Both the position numbers and the translations under genes were made by a program. Below the pieces are notes generated by a model, which was given only the letters and a program-made list of their open reading frames with translations, did no database searches and had not been told where the DNA came from. A DNA stretch of 64,000 bases from Pyramidobacter piscolens (lineage in GTDB: Bacteria > Synergistota > Synergistia > Synergistales > Dethiosulfovibrionaceae), in NCBI GenBank assembly GCA_004558205.1, contig SFDM01000011.1, forward strand, positions 13,971 through 77,970, written 5' to 3'. This document shows, one piece after another, positions 1 to 8,390 of this stretch. Every line of letters begins with the position of its first letter. Position 1 is the stretch's first letter.

Positions 1-349
1 TCAGCAGCGAGATGAAGATCGTCTGAAAGCCGAAATCATCGTAGAAAAAGGTGATGCCCTTGGCGTATTTTTCGGGCAGGATCTTGTAATACTCGAGAGC
101 GGCCGCTCCAAAGAAGGTCATGACGGCGCCGCCGCCCACGTAGTCCTTCCAGATAGGAAGGCGCTCGCCGATTTCGAAGAGCACGAAACCGACGGAGAAC
201 ATGATCGCCACGATGGCGAGCATGTCGTCGCTGGGCATCTTGCCCGTGAAGGTGACCACATAAACGACGGCGATGAAGATCCCCATCATCCACATGGGAA
301 CGCCGTATCTCGTGGAACGCCAGAAACCGGAATTATCTTTCTCTGCCAC
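1..349 (-). CDS. 2-hydroxycarboxylate transporter family protein (CitS/CimH-like), 3' end cut by the window
   Basis: Reading from a GTG at 349 gives about 116 residues that run off the left edge. The start is set by a purine-rich RBS (GGAGGGG) just upstream. Two hydrophobic helices are visible (about residues 17-32 and 43-60). The order is that of Na+-coupled 2-hydroxycarboxylate (citrate/malate) symporters: a helix, then TGKMPSDDM, then FEIGERLPIWKDYVGGGA. The family imports C4/C6 hydroxyacids across the inner membrane with Na+. It lies downstream of and parallel to the LysR gene, which may control it. Family assignment rests on the N-terminal pattern only. Confidence 0.7.
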   Translation of the reverse strand, partial: MAEKDNSGFWRSTRYGVPMWMMGIFIAVVYVVTFTGKMPSDDMLAIVAIMFSVGFVLFEIGERLPIWKDYVGGGAVMTFFGAAALEYYKILPEKYAKGITFFYDDFGFQTIFISLL

Positions 350-511
350 AATAAACCCCTCCGTATGAAATAAATAAGTTCAATAGCGTTTTTTTCCTGA
401 TTGTTCCCTCAGGACTTTTTAATCATAAAAAACGGTTCGCTATTTGTAAAATACGCATACATACATGGTTATCATGACAAAAAAAGCATGTCCGCTTCAA
501 TTAAAAAAGCT

Positions 512-1417
512 TCAGCCCTCCTCGAAGGCATTCCGCGCCGCCTCAAAAAAGGCCCGTTCCACGTCACCGACGTAAGCGTCTTTCCTGTAATGCAGCGCGA
601 TGCTCCATTCCAGAGAAGGGACGCCGATCCGGTAGATTTCCGGCGCCGCCGGGCATTGAGCCAGCCTGGTCGTCATCTCCGGCACAATCGCTACCCCCAG
701 GCCGGCCGCCGCCAGGCGTAGCGACGTAATGTTGCTGGTGCTCTCGAAGACCGTCTGCGGCGACAGGCTGTATTCAGCTAAAAACTCCCCCACCCTCCTG
801 AAAAGGCCATGCCCTTTTTTCGAGAGGATAAAGGGAAGATCACCCAGAGTACGGGGATCCACGGTCATCGAAACGCCGTCCACCCGATGGCGTTCATCGA
901 TCAGACGCGGCGGAGCGGCAAGGACGAGGCGCTCTCTGTACACTTCCATGGTTTCAAAGCCGCTGTCGGGAAAGCAGGGCAAGATGGCAAAATCCACCCG
1001 CCCCCGGGAAAGGTAGTCCAGCAGCCTGTGGGTATGGGTGACGTCCACGTCCACGTCGATGCCCGGATAGCGCCGCTTGAACTGAGGCAGTATGAGAGGC
1101 AGCATGTAGGCGGCGCGCTCATGGGGAACGCCCACGTGGAGGCGGCCTTTCATATTGCCTGAAATATCGCGGAACTCGCTCATCATCCGGTCTTTTACGC
1201 GCAGAATTTCCTGGGCGTTCTTCAGGTACTGTTCGCCCGCGTAGGTCAGCTTCAACGGCGACGTGGATCTGTCAAAAAGTTTGACGCCCAGCTCGTCCTC
1301 GGTGCGCGCGATAAAGTGACTCAGCGAAGGCTGGGAGATATAGAGCGCCGCGGCAGCCCTGGTGATATTCTGGTGCTCCGCCACGGCCATAATGTATTGC
1401 AGCTGCCTGAAATCCAT
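512..1417 (-). CDS. LysR-family transcriptional regulator
   Basis: The 301-residue protein opens with the classical LysR winged helix-turn-helix (about residues 1-60: MDFRQLQYIMAVAEHQNITRA, then SQPSLSHFIARTEDELGVKLFDR). A periplasmic-binding-type effector domain (about 90-295) follows. Length is normal for the family. The ATG at 1417 has a G-rich RBS (GAGGGGG). It is divergent from the RraA-like gene and parallel to the 2-hydroxycarboxylate transporter, so it probably responds to an organic acid and controls one or both flanks. The effector cannot be read from the sequence. Confidence 0.9.
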   Translation of the reverse strand: MDFRQLQYIMAVAEHQNITRAAAALYISQPSLSHFIARTEDELGVKLFDRSTSPLKLTYAGEQYLKNAQEILRVKDRMMSEFRDISGNMKGRLHVGVPHERAAYMLPLILPQFKRRYPGIDVDVDVTHTHRLLDYLSRGRVDFAILPCFPDSGFETMEVYRERLVLAAPPRLIDERHRVDGVSMTVDPRTLGDLPFILSKKGHGLFRRVGEFLAEYSLSPQTVFESTSNITSLRLAAAGLGVAIVPEMTTRLAQCPAAPEIYRIGVPSLEWSIALHYRKDAYVGDVERAFFEAARNAFEEG

Positions 1418-1498
1418 GATAAAACTCCCCCTCTTTCAGATCATGACATTTTTTGCATGTCTGGCATCTCTTTAAGAGTATTTCATTTATGCTTGCGC

Positions 1499-1514
1499 TT
1501 CGATTATAATCGAA
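1499..1514 (+). promoter_or_regulatory. 16-bp perfect palindrome containing a TATAAT -10 box, upstream of the RraA-like gene
   Basis: TTCGATTATAATCGAA is perfectly self-complementary and holds TATAAT at 1505-1510, in the divergent region between the LysR gene and the aldolase gene. LysR proteins bind dyads with a T-N11-A core in exactly this setting, so this is the best operator/promoter candidate for the aldolase. No convincing -35 hexamer is visible, which would fit activator dependence. Confidence 0.5.
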
Positions 1515-1558
1515 AAACAGTTTTAACGGAAAAAATACGAGAGGAGTCTGTAAAAAAA

Positions 1559-2233
1559 ATGCTGAAGGACACCATCGGTTCACGGATCGTCGAAACCATT
1601 GCCCGCCCGCCCCGGGAGGTCGTGGAAGAGTTCAGGAAGTACAGCGCCGGCAACGCCAGTGACGGCATGAGAGGCGGCGGGACCATGCGCCACGAGATCA
1701 AACCGGTCTATAACTGCGGAGGTTTTGTGGGAACGGCAGTGACGCTCCACCTCAGCGTGGGCGACAGCCTTCTGGTCTGCAAGTCCATCGAGGTCGCCCA
1801 GCCCGGTGACGTGATCGTCATCGACGCAAACGGCACCTGCGACAACGCTGTCTGGGGCGATATCCGCAGTCTGGCCTGCAAGATCAAAGGCATCGCCGGC
1901 GTGGTGATCGACGGAGCCGTGCGCGACGTGGCCGGCATCCGCGAGACGGGCTTCCCCGTCTACGCCCGCGCCGTCACCTGCCGCAGCAGTTCAAAGAACA
2001 CCCATGGAGAGATCAACGTGCCTATCTCCTGCGGCGGCATCCCCGTCAACCCCGGGGACATCATTGTGGCCGACGAGAGCGGCGTCGTGGCTATCCCTCC
2101 GGCGAACGCGGAACAGGTGCTCCAAGTCTGCCGCAAAAAAGTTTCCAGCGAAGCCCTGATGCGCGGGGAAGCCCTGGCGGGCAAGGTTGTCCCCGAGGCG
2201 TTCCTGAAGCAGATGGAACAGCTAGGATACTAA
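1559..2233 (+). CDS. RraA family protein / 4-hydroxy-4-methyl-2-oxoglutarate aldolase-like
   Basis: 224 residues from an ATG at 1559, preceded by GAGAGGAG; the reading frame extends further upstream without an RBS. The RraA/HMG-aldolase fold is recognised by the central GVVIDGAVRDVAGIRETGFPVYAR segment, whose Arg-Asp pair is the substrate- and metal-binding motif, and by the C-terminal PGDIIVADESGVVAIP strand. Class II members cleave 4-hydroxy-2-oxo acids or decarboxylate oxaloacetate; RraA proper inhibits RNase E. The location between a LysR gene and a TRAP carboxylate transporter favours the catabolic role. It is cytoplasmic. Confidence 0.8.
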   Translation: MLKDTIGSRIVETIARPPREVVEEFRKYSAGNASDGMRGGGTMRHEIKPVYNCGGFVGTAVTLHLSVGDSLLVCKSIEVAQPGDVIVIDANGTCDNAVWGDIRSLACKIKGIAGVVIDGAVRDVAGIRETGFPVYARAVTCRSSSKNTHGEINVPISCGGIPVNPGDIIVADESGVVAIPPANAEQVLQVCRKKVSSEALMRGEALAGKVVPEAFLKQMEQLGY

Positions 2234-2582
2234 TTCATACTGATTTCCTGTTGAACGGCTTAATATCGAGTATCTGGGGCCGTATCATGGGCTTCCAACC
2301 GCTCAGGCATGCTTGACCGCCACGGAGCCTGCCTATACTCGCTTGGTGGATACCCCTCAGGTCGTCCCCTCCGTGCTCATTTGGCGTTTTCATGGCTCAT
2401 AGGCAAGGAATTAAAGTCTTCGTTCCTGGTTCTGCGTTTTCTTCCCTCGGTGCTGTGCCGGGGGATATTTTTTTGTCTTCTTGTCTCTATAATTTGGCAA
2501 ATAAGATACTGTTATTTTTTGCTAAATTAGGATAGAATGTTGATGTACCAAATTTTGTGATCCTCAGAGGGAGGCGTTTTTT
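2234..2582. other. 349-bp intergenic gap, no gene seen
   Basis: Between the aldolase and the TRAP operon. No coding frame with an RBS and no clear terminator was found. The last 100 bp are AT-rich and hold TATAAT at 2488-2493 and TAGAAT at 2533-2538, either of which could be the -10 of the TRAP promoter, but neither has a good -35 box. Confidence 0.4.
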
Positions 2583-3629
2583 GTGAAGAAATCTGTTATG
2601 AAAAGAATCGCTCTCGCGTGCGTTTTGGCGCTGTCGCTCGGCTGTGCCGCAGCAAGCGCCGCAACGGTGGTAAAGATGTCCCACGTGGGCCCTGCAAACG
2701 TGAAGGACAATGTGGTCCACTACTTCGTCAAGGAATTTACCGAGCGAGTCGTGGCAAAGACCGACGGGCGCATCACCTTTGAACTCTATCCCGACGAGCA
2801 GCTGGGGTCCGAAGAACAGCGTATGGAGCTCATGATGAAGTCTGGCCTGAACCAACCCGTGGCCGACGTGGCGTCCTTCGCCGCCATGGGGACGGTTTTG
2901 CCTGAACTCTATCCTTCTTCGATCCCCTTTATGTTCAACAGCTATGAGGCGGCTCATATCTTTTTCGACAGCAGCGAATACTGGGGCAAGCTGAAAGAAC
3001 TCTTCCGCGAGCGCACAGGATGCGTCCTCATTGAAGCCGTCGAAGAGGGCGGATTCCTCGCGTTCACCAACTCCGTCAGGGAGATCCGCAGCCCTAAGGA
3101 CTTCCCCGGCCTCAAGTTCCGCGGTATGGATGAAGGCCAGGTCGCGATTTTCAAAGCCTTTGGCGCCAGCGGCACGCCCATTCCCTGGGGCGAGCTCTAT
3201 ATGGCCCTGAAGACCCGCGTGGTGGACGGCCAGATGAACCCAGCGTTCTACATCCTTTTGGGAAGCCTTCCTGAAGTCCAGCGCTATATGACCCTGGCGA
3301 ACATCCAGTACTCGGACCAGTTCCTGGTCATGAACGGCGACCTCTACGACAGTTTCAGCGACATGGACAAGAAAGCCATCCTCGACGCCGCCAAGGAAGC
3401 CAACAAGCTCACCCGCGCCCGTATCGAAGCGGAAGACTCGGAACAGGTCGAAGCCTGCCGCCAGAAGGGAATGCAGGTCTATGCCCCCAACGCCGAAGAG
3501 ATGGACCAGTTCCGCTCCATCGGCCAGCCCGGCTACATCAACTGGCTGAAGCAGAAGGTTTCGCATGAATGGCTGAATCTCGCTCTGAAAGACGCCCAAG
3601 CCGCCAATGAAGCGGCCGCAAAAAAGTAA
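2583..3629 (+). CDS. dctP: TRAP transporter solute-binding protein, DctP family
   Basis: 348 residues from a GTG at 2583 with an AGGGAGG RBS; an ATG five codons in is an alternative. A Sec signal peptide is clear (MKKSVMKRIALACVLALSLG, cleavage near ASAA). The mature protein has the DctP features: an early VVKMSHVGP strand, YPDEQLGSEEQRMELM, the FPGLKFRGM segment with the ligand-binding Arg, and a C-terminal helix-rich tail. It should capture an organic acid in the periplasm and deliver it to the DctQM permease encoded next. Substrate unknown; the neighbouring aldolase suggests a hydroxy/oxo acid. Confidence 0.93.
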   Translation: MKKSVMKRIALACVLALSLGCAAASAATVVKMSHVGPANVKDNVVHYFVKEFTERVVAKTDGRITFELYPDEQLGSEEQRMELMMKSGLNQPVADVASFAAMGTVLPELYPSSIPFMFNSYEAAHIFFDSSEYWGKLKELFRERTGCVLIEAVEEGGFLAFTNSVREIRSPKDFPGLKFRGMDEGQVAIFKAFGASGTPIPWGELYMALKTRVVDGQMNPAFYILLGSLPEVQRYMTLANIQYSDQFLVMNGDLYDSFSDMDKKAILDAAKEANKLTRARIEAEDSEQVEACRQKGMQVYAPNAEEMDQFRSIGQPGYINWLKQKVSHEWLNLALKDAQAANEAAAKK

Positions 3630-3652
3630 CCAGAGCCGGGCGGGACGTCATT

Positions 3653-4144
3653 ATGGATTCTCTCGATAGGCTGAGCCGCTTTATAGAGCGTATCAGCGCT
3701 TGGTTCGGCGGTTTTCTTCTCTTAATAAACATCAGCGACATCGTGCTGGGCGTCGTCGCGCGATACTTTACCAACGCCGCGCTGATCTGGACCGAAGAGG
3801 TGGCCCGCATTTCGCTGGTATGGCTCGTCCTTATCGGCGCGGCCTCGGCGTTCGTAAACGGAGACCACATGTCCATCGATTTTTTGGCAGTGCGTCTTCC
3901 CAAGGCGCTTAAAGCTCTGGCCAGGGGCGTCGCGCTGGGAGTCCAGCTCACCGTCCTGGGCGTCCTGATCTTTTTCGGCTCGCAGAACGTGATGGGCATG
4001 TGGAACATGAAAACCATGGCCCTGGGCCTGCCCAAAGCGATTCCTCTAATGGCCGTTCCGATCGGCATGTCCATGCTGCTGATGGTGATCCTGGCGAAAG
4101 AACTGAAATCGATCGCCGACGCCAAGGAAAGGAGGAAGGACTGA
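3653..4144 (+). CDS. dctQ: TRAP transporter small permease, DctQ family
   Basis: 163 residues with four predicted membrane helices, the DctQ pattern: helix near 15-35, the TEEVARISLVWLVLIGAA signature of the second helix, the GDHMSIDFLAVRLP loop, then two more helices. It starts 23 nt after dctP, and its stop overlaps the dctM start by one base (TGATG), indicating translational coupling. It forms the inner-membrane carrier together with DctM and is driven by Na+ or H+ gradients. Confidence 0.92.
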   Translation: MDSLDRLSRFIERISAWFGGFLLLINISDIVLGVVARYFTNAALIWTEEVARISLVWLVLIGAASAFVNGDHMSIDFLAVRLPKALKALARGVALGVQLTVLGVLIFFGSQNVMGMWNMKTMALGLPKAIPLMAVPIGMSMLLMVILAKELKSIADAKERRKD

Positions 4145-5436
4145 TGCACGGGATATCGCTGCTGCTCACCTTTTTCGCCCAGATGCTCATCGGCGTGCCG
4201 CTCTACGCGGCGCTGCTGATGACCGGATTCCTCGGCATCCTCGGCACGGGCAACCTCTCGCTGCTGCGCATCATTCCTCAGCAGTTTTACGGCGGTATGG
4301 ACGTCTTCTCGCTCATGGCGATCCCCTTCTTCATCCTCACGGGAATCCTCATGAACCGCGCGGGACTGACGGACCGCCTGATCGACTTCAGCCGCCTCAT
4401 CGTCGGCTCCGTCCGCGGCGGCCTGGGCTACGTCAACGTGGTGGGCGGCATCATCCTGGCGGGCGTCAACGGCAGCGCCGCGGCCGACGCTTCTGCCCTT
4501 GGATCCATCCTGATCCCAGCCATGGAGAAAGAAGGCTTTCCCAAAGCCTACGCCGCTGGCTTGACGGCCGGCAGCTCGCTGATCGGGCCCATCATTCCGC
4601 CGAGTATTTTCATGATCATCTACGCGTCCATGACCAACACATCCATCGGCGGCCTTTTCGCGGCGGGAATGCTTCCCGGCTTCGTGCTGGGCTTTGCGTT
4701 CATGGCCATGAACTGGTATTACTCACGCAAGTACAACGTACCGATTACCGATACGACGGAGGTGCGCGCTCAAAAATGGCGCATTCTCGGACGTTCCGTC
4801 CTGGCGCTTCTGGCCCCCTGCATCATCGTGGGCGGCATCATCACTGGATTCGTCACGCCCACGGAATCGGGTGCCCTGGCCGTCGCTTACTGCATTTTCG
4901 CCGGTGTCTTCGTCACTCGCCAGCTCACGCTCAAAGCCCTGGGTGAGTCCATCCACGAGACCGTCCGCTTTTCCAGCGCGATCTTCCTGATCATGGGAGC
5001 CGCCTCGGTGGTCGGCTGGTATCTCAAGTGGGAGCGAGTGACCCAGCAGTTCAGCCAGTTTATCATCAACTCCGGCTTGATGAGCAGTCCCTGGCTGCTC
5101 ATGATCGTCTTGAGCTCTATCATCTTCGTGATCGGCATGTTTATGGAAGAAGTCGCCGTTTTGACGCTGCTGACGCCCGTTTTTGCCCCTATCGCCATGA
5201 AAGCGGGCATCGACCCCTTTCATTTCGGTGTGGTGATGACCCTGAACGTGACCATCGCATTGATCACGCCGCCCGTTGGGGCCTGCAACTACATCGTAGC
5301 CGCCGTCGGAAAGGTGCCCCTGGGTGAACTGTTCAGAAAGATCTGGCCGTTCATCGCCGTGGCAATGCTGGTGCTGCTGATTATCATCACCTTCCCCGCC
5401 TTTACGACCACGGCGCCACGGCTCATGGGGCTTTAG
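4144..5436 (+). CDS. dctM: TRAP transporter large permease, DctM family
   Basis: 430 residues starting at the ATG at 4144, right after a GGAAGGAGGAAGG RBS; longer upstream frames lie inside dctQ. About 12 hydrophobic helices are visible. DctM hallmarks include MAIPFFILTGILM, VNGSAAADASALGSILIPAM, SLIGPIIPPSIFMIIYA and the second-half LNVTIALITPPVGACNY repeat. It is the ion-coupled transport subunit of the TRAP system. It is followed within 14 nt by the VanX-like gene, probably in the same transcript. Confidence 0.93.
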   Translation: MHGISLLLTFFAQMLIGVPLYAALLMTGFLGILGTGNLSLLRIIPQQFYGGMDVFSLMAIPFFILTGILMNRAGLTDRLIDFSRLIVGSVRGGLGYVNVVGGIILAGVNGSAAADASALGSILIPAMEKEGFPKAYAAGLTAGSSLIGPIIPPSIFMIIYASMTNTSIGGLFAAGMLPGFVLGFAFMAMNWYYSRKYNVPITDTTEVRAQKWRILGRSVLALLAPCIIVGGIITGFVTPTESGALAVAYCIFAGVFVTRQLTLKALGESIHETVRFSSAIFLIMGAASVVGWYLKWERVTQQFSQFIINSGLMSSPWLLMIVLSSIIFVIGMFMEEVAVLTLLTPVFAPIAMKAGIDPFHFGVVMTLNVTIALITPPVGACNYIVAAVGKVPLGELFRKIWPFIAVAMLVLLIIITFPAFTTTAPRLMGL

Positions 5437-5449
5437 AGGAGTGTTGTGT

Positions 5450-6181
5450 ATGGGAGAGAATTTTTTTAAACGCGCAGAAATTCCTCTGCCCCTAACCGTA
5501 AAACCGGCTCGGGACAGAGTGCCCCTCGAGGAATGTGGGGAGCCGCTGGTGCCCTCCAGCCTCTCCCCGGATAAAATCCTCGTCAGAAGCTGGTATCACC
5601 AGGAAGGGCTTAAAGGCAGCCTGCCCGAGTGCTTCGTCCGCGAAAGCGTCTACGAAAAGCTGCTGCTCGTGGCCCGCCGCCTGCCTGAAAAATGGCATCT
5701 GGTGATCTGGGACGGCTGGAGAAGGCCCGAACTTCAAAAATCCTTTTTCAGCACTCTGGAAGGCCGCATCAAGGCGGCTCATCCCGACCTCTCACCGGAA
5801 GAACTGAAGCGCCGCACGTCGATCTTTGTAGCCTGGCCGTCCACCGATCCCGAAAATGTCTCGGGACACTGCACCGGCGGCGCCGTAGATCTGACCATCG
5901 CCGACGACCGCGGCCGTTACCTGGAAATGGGGTCGGGCTTTGACGAGCCCACTGAACGCTCCTACACCAACCATTACGAGAAGATGGAGCGTCTCGAAGG
6001 CGCGGCGCTGCAGGCGCGCGACAACCGCCGTATTCTGGTATCGTTGATGTCGGAAGAAGGGTTCTCCAACTACCCCAACGAATGGTGGCACTTTGACTAC
6101 GGCAACAGGAAATGGGCCCTCAGAACCGGCGCTCCCAAGGCCATTTACGGCTACACGGAACCGCCCTTTCGCTGGCAGTAA
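5450..6181 (+). CDS. D-alanyl-D-alanine dipeptidase, VanX/DdpX type (peptidase M15D)
   Basis: 243 residues from the ATG at 5450, chosen because an AGAGGA RBS abuts the in-frame GTG at 5441 and is correctly spaced for the ATG. The zinc site of M15D peptidases is present: SGHCTGGAVDLTI (His and Asp ligands) and the C-terminal ENPNEWWHFDYG-type motif (here PNEWWHFDYG, with catalytic Glu and ligand His). VKPARDRVPLEE and the WDGWRRPELQKSFF segment also match. The enzyme hydrolyses D-Ala-D-Ala or related D-dipeptides. No signal peptide, so cytoplasmic. Outside a vancomycin cluster the likely role is catabolic or cell-wall recycling. Confidence 0.88.
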   Translation: MGENFFKRAEIPLPLTVKPARDRVPLEECGEPLVPSSLSPDKILVRSWYHQEGLKGSLPECFVRESVYEKLLLVARRLPEKWHLVIWDGWRRPELQKSFFSTLEGRIKAAHPDLSPEELKRRTSIFVAWPSTDPENVSGHCTGGAVDLTIADDRGRYLEMGSGFDEPTERSYTNHYEKMERLEGAALQARDNRRILVSLMSEEGFSNYPNEWWHFDYGNRKWALRTGAPKAIYGYTEPPFRWQ

Positions 6182-6205
6182 CCCGTTCCTCTTAACATTC
6201 AAAAG

Positions 6206-6236
6206 AAAGAGCAGGCCGTCTTCGGCCTGCTCTTTT
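6206..6236 (+). terminator. Rho-independent terminator of the TRAP/VanX operon
   Basis: A 13-bp perfect stem (6206-6218 with 6223-6235) with loop TCTT, ending in a T tract, 25 nt after the VanX stop. Confidence 0.9.
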
Positions 6237-6335
6237 GCGCGCTCAAAGGAAAGCAATCGCCATTTCCCTATGACGACGAAAATAAATTGTGCTTCATTAT
6301 TTTGCAAAAAGAATGAACTATAATGCGATATTTCC

Positions 6336-6365
6336 TTGACACAGAATCGTGAGTTGATTTATAAT
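6336..6365 (+). promoter_or_regulatory. Sigma-70-type promoter for the amino acid ABC genes
   Basis: TTGACA at 6336-6341, an 18-bp spacer and TATAAT at 6360-6365: both hexamers match consensus. The start codon lies 28 nt downstream with a strong RBS. A second TATAAT at 6319-6324 lacks a good -35. Confidence 0.8.
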
Positions 6366-6392
6366 GGATGAATTAAACAGGAGGTGAGCGAT

Positions 6393-7157
6393 ATGACCCA
6401 TGCCATAGAAGTGGTCAATCTGCACAAATCATTCGGCTCTCTGAACGTCCTGAAGGGCGTTTCGCTCAACATCGATGAAGGAGAAGTCGTCACAGTCATA
6501 GGGCCCAGCGGGTCGGGAAAGAGCACGCTGGCCCGCTGCATCGGGCGTCTGGAGCATATCAACGCGGGAGAAATCACCGTGTACGGACACCGCGTGGACA
6601 ACGAAAAGATGTCCAACGCTCAGCAGTCGGAGCTTATGGGCATGATCTTCCAGCAGTTCAACCTTTTTCCCCATCTGAGCGTTATCGAAAACCTCGTACT
6701 GGCTCAGGTCAGCGTGCGGGGCAAGTCCCGTGCCGAAGCCGAGAAGACGGCTGACGAGCTCCTCGCGAAAGTCGGCCTGGCGGACAAGCGCGAGGCCTAT
6801 CCCGCCCAGCTCTCAGGAGGGCAGCAGCAGCGCGTCGCCATCGCGAGGGCTCTCGCGATGGAGCCGAAGGTCATGCTTTTCGACGAGCCGACCAGCGCTC
6901 TGGACCCCGAGCTTGTGGGAGACGTCCTTGAAGTCATCGCCGACCTGGCGAAATCGGGCATGACCATGCTGATCATCACCCACGAGATGCTCTTCGCCAA
7001 GGAAGTGTCCGACCGGGTGATCTTCATGGCCGACGGCGTGATCGTCGAACAGGGACAGCCCAGCGAGATTCTTGAACGCCCGAAGATGGAAAGAACCCGC
7101 ACGTTCCTCCAGCGCGTCCTTTCGCACTACGGCGCCGCTGTCGCCGAGGAGGCCTAA
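6393..7157 (+). CDS. Polar amino acid ABC transporter, ATP-binding protein
   Basis: 254 residues from the ATG at 6393 (RBS AGGAGGT; an in-frame GTG inside the RBS was rejected). Walker A GPSGSGKST (about 40-48), Q-loop IFQQFNLFPHLSV, signature LSGGQQQRVAIARAL, Walker B VMLFDEPTSALDPELVG and the switch His in MLIITHEM are all intact. The close match to GlnQ/HisP-type ATPases places it in the polar amino acid uptake family. It pairs with the permease 3 nt downstream. No solute-binding protein gene is adjacent. Confidence 0.93.
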   Translation: MTHAIEVVNLHKSFGSLNVLKGVSLNIDEGEVVTVIGPSGSGKSTLARCIGRLEHINAGEITVYGHRVDNEKMSNAQQSELMGMIFQQFNLFPHLSVIENLVLAQVSVRGKSRAEAEKTADELLAKVGLADKREAYPAQLSGGQQQRVAIARALAMEPKVMLFDEPTSALDPELVGDVLEVIADLAKSGMTMLIITHEMLFAKEVSDRVIFMADGVIVEQGQPSEILERPKMERTRTFLQRVLSHYGAAVAEEA

Positions 7158-7160
7158 ACC

Positions 7161-7814
7161 ATGCAGCTTGATTTCTCTGTACTCACACCCTATATGCACA
7201 TGTTCTGGAACGGCATCTGCATCACCATCCAGGCGTCGTTCCTCGGCGTAGCCATCGGCTCCGCGATGGGCATTTTTATCGGCGCGTTCCGGGTTCTGCC
7301 CATTGCGCCGCTGCGCTACCTCATGGCCACCTACATCTACGTTCTGCGCGGCACGCCCCTGATGATCCAGCTGTTCCTGATCTACTTCGGCCTGCCGGCG
7401 CTGGGCATCAACCTCGACGCCTACACAGCCGGCATCATCGGCGTGGGCATCAACTCCTCGGGCTACGTGGGCGAAATCGTCCGCGGCGGCATCGAGGGCG
7501 TCCCCAAAGGACAGTGGGAAGCCGCGAAGGTGTTGGGACTCTCTTACTGGCAGACCATGAAGTCCATCATCCTGCCTCAGGCGATCCGCCACATGCTCCC
7601 CGCCATCGGCAACGAGTTCGTCACGCTGATCAAGGAATCATCGCTGCTTTCGGTCCTCGCCATCAGCGAACTGACCATGGTGGGACAGCAGGTGCGCAGC
7701 GTCACCTACGCGTCCTTCGAGACTTTTATTTTCGTCGGCCTTATTTATCTCGTGTTAACCAGTGTCACCAGCGGCGCTCTGCAGCTGCTGGAAAACCACT
7801 GGAAAGTAAAATAA
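7161..7814 (+). CDS. Polar amino acid ABC transporter permease (HisM/GlnP type)
   Basis: 217 residues with about five membrane helices. The inner-membrane permease signature is present: the N-terminal LRGTPLMIQLFLIYFGLP and the EAA loop EGVPKGQWEAAKVLGLSYWQTMKSIILPQAIRHMLPAIGNE. Only this one permease is encoded, so it probably works as a homodimer with the upstream ATPase. The binding protein must come from elsewhere in the genome. Confidence 0.93.
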   Translation: MQLDFSVLTPYMHMFWNGICITIQASFLGVAIGSAMGIFIGAFRVLPIAPLRYLMATYIYVLRGTPLMIQLFLIYFGLPALGINLDAYTAGIIGVGINSSGYVGEIVRGGIEGVPKGQWEAAKVLGLSYWQTMKSIILPQAIRHMLPAIGNEFVTLIKESSLLSVLAISELTMVGQQVRSVTYASFETFIFVGLIYLVLTSVTSGALQLLENHWKVK

Positions 7815-7828
7815 CCCACCACAACTGC

Positions 7829-7882
7829 AAAAAAGACCGGCAGCGCCAGCTCCTCAAGGAGCGGCGCCGCCGGTCTTTTTTT
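7829..7882. terminator. Bidirectional terminator between convergent genes
   Basis: AAAAAAGACCGGC ... GCCGGTCTTTTTTT with a GC-rich middle forms a long hairpin with A and T tracts on opposite sides. It can end both the permease transcript (+) and the P-loop kinase transcript (-). Confidence 0.85.
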
Positions 7883-8390
7883 ATGCCTTTTTCTGGATCA
7901 TGGCGAGGACAAGCTCCGCTGTTTCACGAGGCGTCAGGCTGCCGCCGTCGATCTTCACGGTGTCCATACGCTGATAGAGGGGCAGGCGCGCAAGGCTTCT
8001 GTCCAGAACGTCGGGAGTCCTGATCCCCCTGCGGATATCGCCGTTTAGGCGCGCTATCAGCTGCTCCCTGGAAAGCGTCAGGGTCAGGGCATGAAGGGTC
8101 ACGCCGTCGAGAGGCAGGCGGCTTTTCAGGTCGTCCAGAATGGACTGTTCGTGCATCACCCAGCAAAACAGCACATTTTCGTAAACCGGACACTGAAGAA
8201 AACGGCTTAAGACGGAAAGGATATTTTCCATGACCATCTTCTTCGTCTCGTCGCAGAGAACGAAGGGATTCATGGTCCAGCACCAGTCGCCGTCAAGAAA
8301 CGCGCAGGGCGGCAGCAGATTGAGAAGCTCGCGGCAGAGGGTCGACTTGCCGGCTCCCATGGCGCCGTTGATCAGGATCAGCCGTTTCAT
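7881..8390 (-). CDS. P-loop NTPase, small-molecule kinase-like (AAA_33 type)
   Basis: 169 residues from the ATG at 8390, which overlaps the stop of the acyltransferase gene (ATGA). Walker A is intact near the N-terminus (LINGAMGAGKSTLCREL, about 5-21). A LID-like basic segment (RLNGDIRRGIRTPDVLDRSL) lies in the second half. The size and layout resemble shikimate/gluconate-kinase-fold or TmrB-like proteins. The phosphate acceptor is unknown. Translational coupling with the LpxL-like gene may be incidental. Confidence 0.7.
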   Translation of the reverse strand: MKRLILINGAMGAGKSTLCRELLNLLPPCAFLDGDWCWTMNPFVLCDETKKMVMENILSVLSRFLQCPVYENVLFCWVMHEQSILDDLKSRLPLDGVTLHALTLTLSREQLIARLNGDIRRGIRTPDVLDRSLARLPLYQRMDTVKIDGGSLTPRETAELVLAMIQKKA

